64,000 bases of DNA from Candidatus Gastranaerophilales bacterium. Its GTDB lineage: Bacteria > Cyanobacteriota > Vampirovibrionia > Gastranaerophilales > Gastranaerophilaceae. The notes under the pieces were generated by a model. The model was given only the letters and a program-made list of their open reading frames with translations, made no database searches and was not told the origin of the DNA. The stretch spans positions 1-64,000 of the forward strand of contig CALVEC010000008.1 of assembly GCA_944326475.1 (NCBI GenBank). The letters run 5' to 3'. The translations under genes were made by a program, and so were the position numbers. Shown here one piece after another: positions 59,163 through 64,000 of the stretch (position 1 is the stretch's first letter; every line of letters begins with the position of its first letter).

Positions 59163-60962
59163 ATGCTGAAAGTAGGAAGTTTTTTTACACCGCAAATATC
59201 TGCAACATACAGTCAATCCGAAAACCAAAAGTATGCAAAGCTAAATCATCTCAATGCTGATACTGTATCCTTCGGAGCTATGAAAAAACGCGATTTTGAG
59301 GGATTTGACGCGGCATGCGTCAACATGTTCAAAGCACCGATTGAAAAATTTACGCAGAAATCTGATTTAACCGACTGGGCGTCAAAAAAACTTGAAGAAA
59401 AATACAACCTTGATAATTACAAAGCAATCAACGCAGAAGACGACAAAGAACGTAAAAAGCGGCTTATTGAATGGAAACTTTATTTAACACAAACAAATGA
59501 CATTTACAGAACAAACCCTGTTCTGTCGCTCATTATTTTCCATTCGATTACAAAAGACCTTACATCAGACAACAGAAAGCTGCCTCCGGTATTACAGCCA
59601 AGAGTATTAGCTGACACAATGACACAGATTAGTCAAAATCTAAAAAAAGATAAAAACTGTCAGTTTGATTTTAATAAAATATACAGAAACAAATTAAGAC
59701 TTTTTGCAATGGGAAGCACAAAAAGACAAACAAGCCCGGAAGCGGTTACAAAGTGGGTTAAAATTCCGTCGTATTACAATGACCCTGACAATTTTGAAAA
59801 GAATGTAAAACGGTTAAAAATGCTTTCTCATGACAGTTGGTGCACAAAGAGTTTTAATGCGGAGCCGTATCTCAGAAAAGGCGATTTTTATATTTATCTT
59901 GAAAAAGGGCAGCCCAAAGCAGCTATAAGGATGGTCGGAGAGGAAATCCAAGAGATTCAGGGCGAAAAAAATAACGGCATTGTGCCGTGGCAGTATGCAG
60001 AAATAATTTCCTGCTTTATCAAAGAAAAAGGGCTTGACGACTACAAAGTAAAGGACAATATTCATGAGGCAAAAGCAAAAGAACTCAGCATTAAAAAACT
60101 AAAACATCTCTCAGAAACAACAGACGAACCGACGCCAAAACAAATTTTTTCAGCAATGGGAATACTTGAAGAAATAAATGAGGACGGCACATATACATTG
60201 TCGCATTTTGGTGATTTTGATGAGGATTATCCGATACAGTATTTGAAAATTGACCAAAATAAACTCTTTGAAAATGTATCAAAAATATCAGGCAATGCAG
60301 TATTTGGAAATGCGGATGTAACTGATTTAAAAAATCTTGAATACATTGGAGGAGACGCTGATTTTGAAGGTTCCAAAGTCAAAACGACGCCAAAACTAAA
60401 GATAATAGGAAAAGATGCAAATTTTTCAAATTCTCTTATCGAAAATATTGACTCGCTTGAAAAAATCGGAGGAAACTGCTATCTTTTTAACTCAAAGCTG
60501 AAAAGCTTAGGTAAAGTCAAAATGATAAGCGGCAACTTTACTGCTGTTAACACACCTTTAGAAAGCCTCGGGGAGTTAATGTCAGTGAAAGGCGATTTCT
60601 TGTTGACAAAAGTACCCTTAAAATCGCCGGGAAATCTGCAATTTATCGGCGGAAACTTCGGCGTCAAAGACAGTATTACAACCCTCGGCAAAATTAAAAC
60701 TATAAAAGGAAATGCGGATTTAGCCGGAATAAAAGATATAGGGGATTTGAAGAATATCGGAGGCAATGCAAGTTTTGCCAATTCTGAAATCAATGACACA
60801 AAAAATCTTGAAAAAATAGGAAAAATCGCTGATTTTAGAAACTCAAAAGTTAAATCAATTCCTAATCTCAAATATGTCGGACAAAATGTCTGGGTCGACA
60901 AAGACATAGAATTGGATTTTTCACAGGTAGAAATCGACGGAAAAATTTTTTCAATAGGTTAA
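59163..60962 (+). CDS. Large lineage-type protein: 'VSFG' N-terminus, PcfJ-like middle, tandem beta-repeat C-terminus
   Basis: A 599-residue protein. I chose ATG 59163 ('MLKVGSFFTP', just after 'ataagga'). TTG 59109 and ATG 59280 are less likely. 'NADTVSFGAMKKRDF' is near residue 33. Residues of about 190-300 ('MLSHDSWCTKSFNAEPYLRK', 'GDFYIYLEKGQPKAAIRMVG', 'EEIQEIQGEKNN') resemble the C-terminal part of PcfJ-like proteins, a weak match. Residues of about 380-590 hold roughly ten repeats of about 20 residues of the type 'L..IGG.A.F..S.I', a leucine-rich or beta-solenoid fold. It may bind a surface or nucleic acid partner. No signal peptide is present. Confidence 0.65.
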   Translation: MLKVGSFFTPQISATYSQSENQKYAKLNHLNADTVSFGAMKKRDFEGFDAACVNMFKAPIEKFTQKSDLTDWASKKLEEKYNLDNYKAINAEDDKERKKRLIEWKLYLTQTNDIYRTNPVLSLIIFHSITKDLTSDNRKLPPVLQPRVLADTMTQISQNLKKDKNCQFDFNKIYRNKLRLFAMGSTKRQTSPEAVTKWVKIPSYYNDPDNFEKNVKRLKMLSHDSWCTKSFNAEPYLRKGDFYIYLEKGQPKAAIRMVGEEIQEIQGEKNNGIVPWQYAEIISCFIKEKGLDDYKVKDNIHEAKAKELSIKKLKHLSETTDEPTPKQIFSAMGILEEINEDGTYTLSHFGDFDEDYPIQYLKIDQNKLFENVSKISGNAVFGNADVTDLKNLEYIGGDADFEGSKVKTTPKLKIIGKDANFSNSLIENIDSLEKIGGNCYLFNSKLKSLGKVKMISGNFTAVNTPLESLGELMSVKGDFLLTKVPLKSPGNLQFIGGNFGVKDSITTLGKIKTIKGNADLAGIKDIGDLKNIGGNASFANSEINDTKNLEKIGKIADFRNSKVKSIPNLKYVGQNVWVDKDIELDFSQVEIDGKIFSIG

Positions 60963-60963
60963 T

Positions 60964-61276
60964 TCTTACACACTTCGCGTTTTGCGCTGAGCGCCGCGCC
61001 GGTAAGATGCTGAACATGGAAATATTGAAGCGGACACAAACGCCGGTCGCTTCAGCATGACAGTTTGTTTTAAGAGAAAAGTACATCATGCTAACCCTCA
61101 CCCCAGCCCTCTGTCTAAAGGGCGAGGGAGAATAATTAAGAAAATTCTATAGCCTCACCCCGTTCGTAGAGTGGCACAGATTAAACCCTCCCCCACCGGG
61201 GAGCGGGGGGACAAACCAAGTATGCCCAACCTGCTTTGCTCCCTCTTGGTTGAGAAGGTAGAAGAACGGATTTTCT
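60964..61276. repeat. Hairpin module B and fragments of other repeats
   Basis: Module B at 60964-61063, beginning two bases after the preceding stop codon, followed by 'accctcaccccagccctctg', 'aagggcgagggagaataatt' (compare 59056), 'aaaattctatagcctcaccc' and 'gggacaaaccaagtatgccc' (inverse of the 'catacttgcccga' type). No gene is present. Confidence 0.82.
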
Positions 61277-62071
61277 TCAAAAATTTTGAACACACTTCCT
61301 AATATTTTCCGTCAATTTTTCAGCCGCAGCAAGGCGCTGTTCAACATCCCCCAAAGCCAGCGCATTTACGTCTTGCTCAAAATTTTCAGGAAGTATTTTG
61401 CAGTGTTTTTTTGCATACTCAACAAGCTTTTTCTCGCCGGGGTGCAGGAGCTTGTTCATCGCAAAAATTATATCAAAATAACTCGCAAGAAAAGCGGCAC
61501 TTCTGTGGTTTACGCTAACATAATCGCCCCTTTCAACCGCTGTTTTTAACTGGTCATAATACGAAAACATTACATCTTTTAAGTAATTAAAATTCTTTGT
61601 GACAATATTTTTTGCAAGCAGCTCGGGAAAGGACCGGCGCGTTTTCTCCTGCAAATTCTTAAACCAGCCGTCTCTGTCAAAAAGTATTTTCGAGATATTG
61701 ACGTTATAAACAAAACAGGTTGTGTACCCGAGAGAAGCATTGCAGCCCTCCCAGACCCATCTGATATTCCCCTCAATACTTTCTAAAGAACGGTACATAA
61801 TATCTATGGGCTTTCCTGTTTCTTTTAGGTAATAGACGTCGCCTGTTTCAAAATAGTGGTTGTCGATTTCAGGCTTGTCAGAGTATTTTAGTGCAATCTT
61901 TTTTCTTTCGTCAACATCAGGCTCTTTTGTGCAATAAATATAGATATCATAATCAGAACTGTTGTCTTCAGTCTTTCCGGTAGAAGAACCGCTGATTACG
62001 ACAGCTTTGACCTCGTCGAATTTCTTGTAATCCCCGACCGTGCTTATTAGAAGTTCTTCATTTTTAGTCAT
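61277..62071 (-). CDS. Nucleotidyltransferase-fold protein (DUF4037-like)
   Basis: A 264-residue protein. The N-terminus holds the Pol-beta nucleotidyltransferase signature 'VVISGSSTGKTEDNSSDYDI' with Gly-Ser followed about ten residues on by Asp-x-Asp, and a third acidic residue probably in 'KPIDIMYRSL'. The rest is helical, as in DUF4037 or aminoglycoside nucleotidyltransferase-like enzymes. It could transfer a nucleotide to a small molecule, protein or RNA, and the target is unknown. It starts immediately after the stop of the TPR gene with no gap. Confidence 0.75.
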   Translation of the reverse strand: MTKNEELLISTVGDYKKFDEVKAVVISGSSTGKTEDNSSDYDIYIYCTKEPDVDERKKIALKYSDKPEIDNHYFETGDVYYLKETGKPIDIMYRSLESIEGNIRWVWEGCNASLGYTTCFVYNVNISKILFDRDGWFKNLQEKTRRSFPELLAKNIVTKNFNYLKDVMFSYYDQLKTAVERGDYVSVNHRSAAFLASYFDIIFAMNKLLHPGEKKLVEYAKKHCKILPENFEQDVNALALGDVEQRLAAAEKLTENIRKCVQNF

Positions 62072-62989
62072 TTAGTCTGCCTCCTTTAATAAATCAGCAT
62101 ACATTTTTTTCTTCTCGTCATACCAGTGTTCGGGTTTTGAAAGTTCGAGAAAGTCATTATAATTTTCGTATCTCTCATACATTCCGCAAAGTTTTGCCGC
62201 ACTTTTCCAGTCAGCTTTTGAAAGATTAATTTTCCCGAGGTCATTGTACACATAAGCCCGATAAGCAAAAGTATGACAATTTTTATCTCCGTCTTTTATA
62301 AGTTCATTAAGTATTTTCAAAGCCTCAAGCGGTTTTCCGCTTCGTCTGTATATTTCTGCTTTGTATCGTTTTGCAGCGGATTGTTTTTTTATGTATTGAA
62401 GTGCATTCATTGCGCCTTCATAATCTTTATTTAACATGTACATAGTTACATAGACTTCACCCGCGCCACGGCTTAAGAGCGGGCTGTGTCCGTATACATA
62501 AATAGCTTCTTCATACTTTCCAAGCGCCATATATGTTTCATAAAGAGCTACGCAGCCGAAGGAAGTTCTCTGGGTACAGCTTTTATTACCGTAATAAAAA
62601 ATATCGTCAAGGAGTTTGGGAATTTCCTTTTCGCTTGAATACGCGCCGTTATCTAAATTCATTTTTGCAATAAAAGCATTCCAGCCGATTATATCAGCTT
62701 TATGACTCTCGCGTAAAGAAATCTTGTAAGCAAAATCGAGTATTCCTCTTTTTTCAGCAAGATTTCCGCCTGCAACATATACATATAAATAACCCGGCAG
62801 CACGTAATAAAAATTACACGCCAAAAAGAGCGTGATAATAATCGACGGAACAAGAATCCACTTCTTTTTCGTAACTTTATACAGAAAATAACCTGCCGCA
62901 ATAATTATAGGCACAAGAACAACTGACACCAGTCCGAGAAGAAATAAAATTAAATCAATATAAAAAGAAAATGCTTCATAAAAACTCAT
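62072..62989 (-). CDS. Membrane-anchored TPR-like protein
   Basis: A 305-residue protein. The N-terminus has two membrane spans ('LILFLLGLVSVVLVPIIIAA' and 'WILVPSIIITLFLACNFYYV'). Residues of about 85-300 are helical repeats of TPR type ('ALYETYMALGKYEEAIYVYG', 'SGKPLEALKILNELIKDGDK', 'FAYRAYVYNDLGKINLSKAD'). TPR proteins hold protein complexes together. It lies between the beta-propeller-like protein and the nucleotidyltransferase in one operon. No specific family is recognised. Confidence 0.72.
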   Translation of the reverse strand: MSFYEAFSFYIDLILFLLGLVSVVLVPIIIAAGYFLYKVTKKKWILVPSIIITLFLACNFYYVLPGYLYVYVAGGNLAEKRGILDFAYKISLRESHKADIIGWNAFIAKMNLDNGAYSSEKEIPKLLDDIFYYGNKSCTQRTSFGCVALYETYMALGKYEEAIYVYGHSPLLSRGAGEVYVTMYMLNKDYEGAMNALQYIKKQSAAKRYKAEIYRRSGKPLEALKILNELIKDGDKNCHTFAYRAYVYNDLGKINLSKADWKSAAKLCGMYERYENYNDFLELSKPEHWYDEKKKMYADLLKEAD

Positions 62990-62998
62990 TTTACTCTC

Positions 62999-64000
62999 CT
63001 AATCTTTTACCTTAATAATTTGTGCATATCTGTTAGGCAGCAATCCTCTAGTGTATTTGCCCGGAAGACCTGCAATATCATCACTTCCTCCGCCCGCAAC
63101 CAGAAACATCTTGTCATCAAGCTGAACAATTGAAGAAAGATAATGAGGATATCTAAAGGTCGGACCGGGTCTTACCGTATTTTTTTCATAATCATAGATA
63201 AGTGTTTTTTTGCAAACACCGTTGTAATTTCTTTGATAAGGATATACAAAAAACTTATCGCCGCAGGTTAAAAGAAATTCTGACGGGCTGATTTTAATTG
63301 ATTTTACGTTTCCGGAGAATGTGCTATCCAGATAGATGTTAAAGGTTTTTTGCAGCTCTTTATCAAGCATGTACATTCCGACTTTATATTTTCCCGATTC
63401 AAAACTTTTTGTTTTAACAAATTCGTTAGTTTTGTTATTTAGATAATAAGAGGAGTCTTTATTTATAAACAGTATATCCCCGCCGGGCAGTTCAACGTCG
63501 AAAACATTATCTTTCAGATATTTTGAATCACGTGCAACAAATATATTTTTTGCAGGGTCGTAGATTTCTATATGATCCCATTTATTTACACAGCGGAAAT
63601 AATTTTTCGCATCGCAATTTCTAACAGGAAGCACTATTTTCCCGCTTTTGTAAACCTTAATATCCTGAGGTATCGGGTAGAATTTTAGTTTTTGTGCAAA
63701 CTCCGGGAGCTTTGTAAAGCTAAAAGACTCTAAATCCATTAAATATGCCTGTTCAGCTTTCTTTAGCGGAGCTTCTTCGTTTCTTCCTCTTTTAATATCG
63801 TAATTTTTAATCCCGTTTTTATTGGTTAAAACAAGAAGCTTGTTTTTATCATACTGATTTATATAATACAAATCTGAGTTCAGCGGCTTGTAGAACTCAT
63901 TAAAAATATTTTTATCAGTTTTTTCAAATTTTCCGGATTCCATATCGAAAAATTCTACCGGCTCCGAGTCCGAAAGAATGACAACAGTATCACCATTACC
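62999..64000 (-). CDS. Kelch/beta-propeller-like protein (start beyond right edge)
   Basis: The frame stays open from the first visible ATG (63943) to the window edge, encoding 'GNGDTVVILSDSEPVEFFDM', so the true N-terminus is outside the window. The visible part (about 333 residues) is beta-rich with repeating strand motifs such as 'VELPGGDILFINKDSSYYLN', 'IKISPSEFLLTCGDKFFVYP' and 'YLSSIVQLDDKMFLVAGGGS', typical of kelch-like propeller blades. It probably binds a partner outside or inside the membrane. It ends 9 bases before the TPR gene. Confidence 0.65.
   Translation of the reverse strand, partial: GNGDTVVILSDSEPVEFFDMESGKFEKTDKNIFNEFYKPLNSDLYYINQYDKNKLLVLTNKNGIKNYDIKRGRNEEAPLKKAEQAYLMDLESFSFTKLPEFAQKLKFYPIPQDIKVYKSGKIVLPVRNCDAKNYFRCVNKWDHIEIYDPAKNIFVARDSKYLKDNVFDVELPGGDILFINKDSSYYLNNKTNEFVKTKSFESGKYKVGMYMLDKELQKTFNIYLDSTFSGNVKSIKISPSEFLLTCGDKFFVYPYQRNYNGVCKKTLIYDYEKNTVRPGPTFRYPHYLSSIVQLDDKMFLVAGGGSDDIAGLPGKYTRGLLPNRYAQIIKVKD

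Noticed and set aside
1-64000. tRNA or rRNA genes, including a tRNA attachment site for the prophage
   Set aside because: No T-loop signature with a matching acceptor stem was seen. The prophage attachment site cannot be named because its left end is outside the window.

Overview
The window is a bacterial chromosome segment with a prophage filling roughly its left quarter. The host looks like a non-photosynthetic cyanobacterial relative of the Melainabacteria/Gastranaerophilales type. This is inference from recognised protein style rather than a database match. The clues are lineage-style small proteins with an N-terminal 'P-V-S-F-G' or 'P-S-F' motif, a SpoIID-like protein and a CpaE-like ATPase in an otherwise ordinary two-membrane gene set, zinc-type S14, and a near-canonical S10-spc ribosomal gene order. 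No rRNA, tRNA, CRISPR array or integrase was seen.

Positions 1-16.7 kb hold a tailed (siphovirus-like) prophage that continues beyond the left edge. In + strand order it carries the tape-measure C-terminus, portal, a tail-tip protein with a C-terminal cysteine cluster, head-tail connector, probable head-closure protein, tail fibre, DUF4376-like protein, a short toxin-like hydrophobic peptide, a secreted moron-like gene on the other strand, probable holin, scaffold, HK97-type capsid, amidase endolysin, and small and large terminase. A leftward early block follows (HTH/excisionase-like, DnaC-like loader, replication-initiator-like protein, small protein), then a rightward S24 repressor. Structural genes are present but not in the usual siphovirus order, and repeat fragments sit at almost every junction.

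Positions 16.7-18.3 kb are a gene-free cluster of dispersed repeats. Positions 18.3-34.5 kb are ordinary chromosome: a leftward lspA-rluD-lapA-like operon, engB, coaX, serA, glyS, spoIID-like, HU, a CpaE-like regulator, rmuC, ybaB and recR. Positions 35.7-45.2 kb are a leftward ribosomal operon from rpsJ to rplR, with an unrelated small gene inserted between rplF and rplR, and with rpsE and later genes absent at its end. Positions 46-49 kb hold a CoA transferase pair followed by a CoA-disulfide reductase fused to rhodanese. clpP, glyA, a WecA-like transferase and leuB follow. Positions 55.6-64 kb are dominated by lineage-style proteins of unknown function: membrane/coiled-coil proteins, a beta-repeat protein, and a nucleotidyltransferase/TPR/propeller-like trio.

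The most distinctive feature is a set of interspersed palindromic repeats. A 181-bp element with three nested stems occurs three times at exactly equal length (17656, 45554, 51581). Two hairpin modules ('TCCTGAAGCG' and 'GCTGAAGCG' types) often flank it, and several smaller palindromes accompany them. These repeats fill most large gaps and also produce spurious short ORFs.
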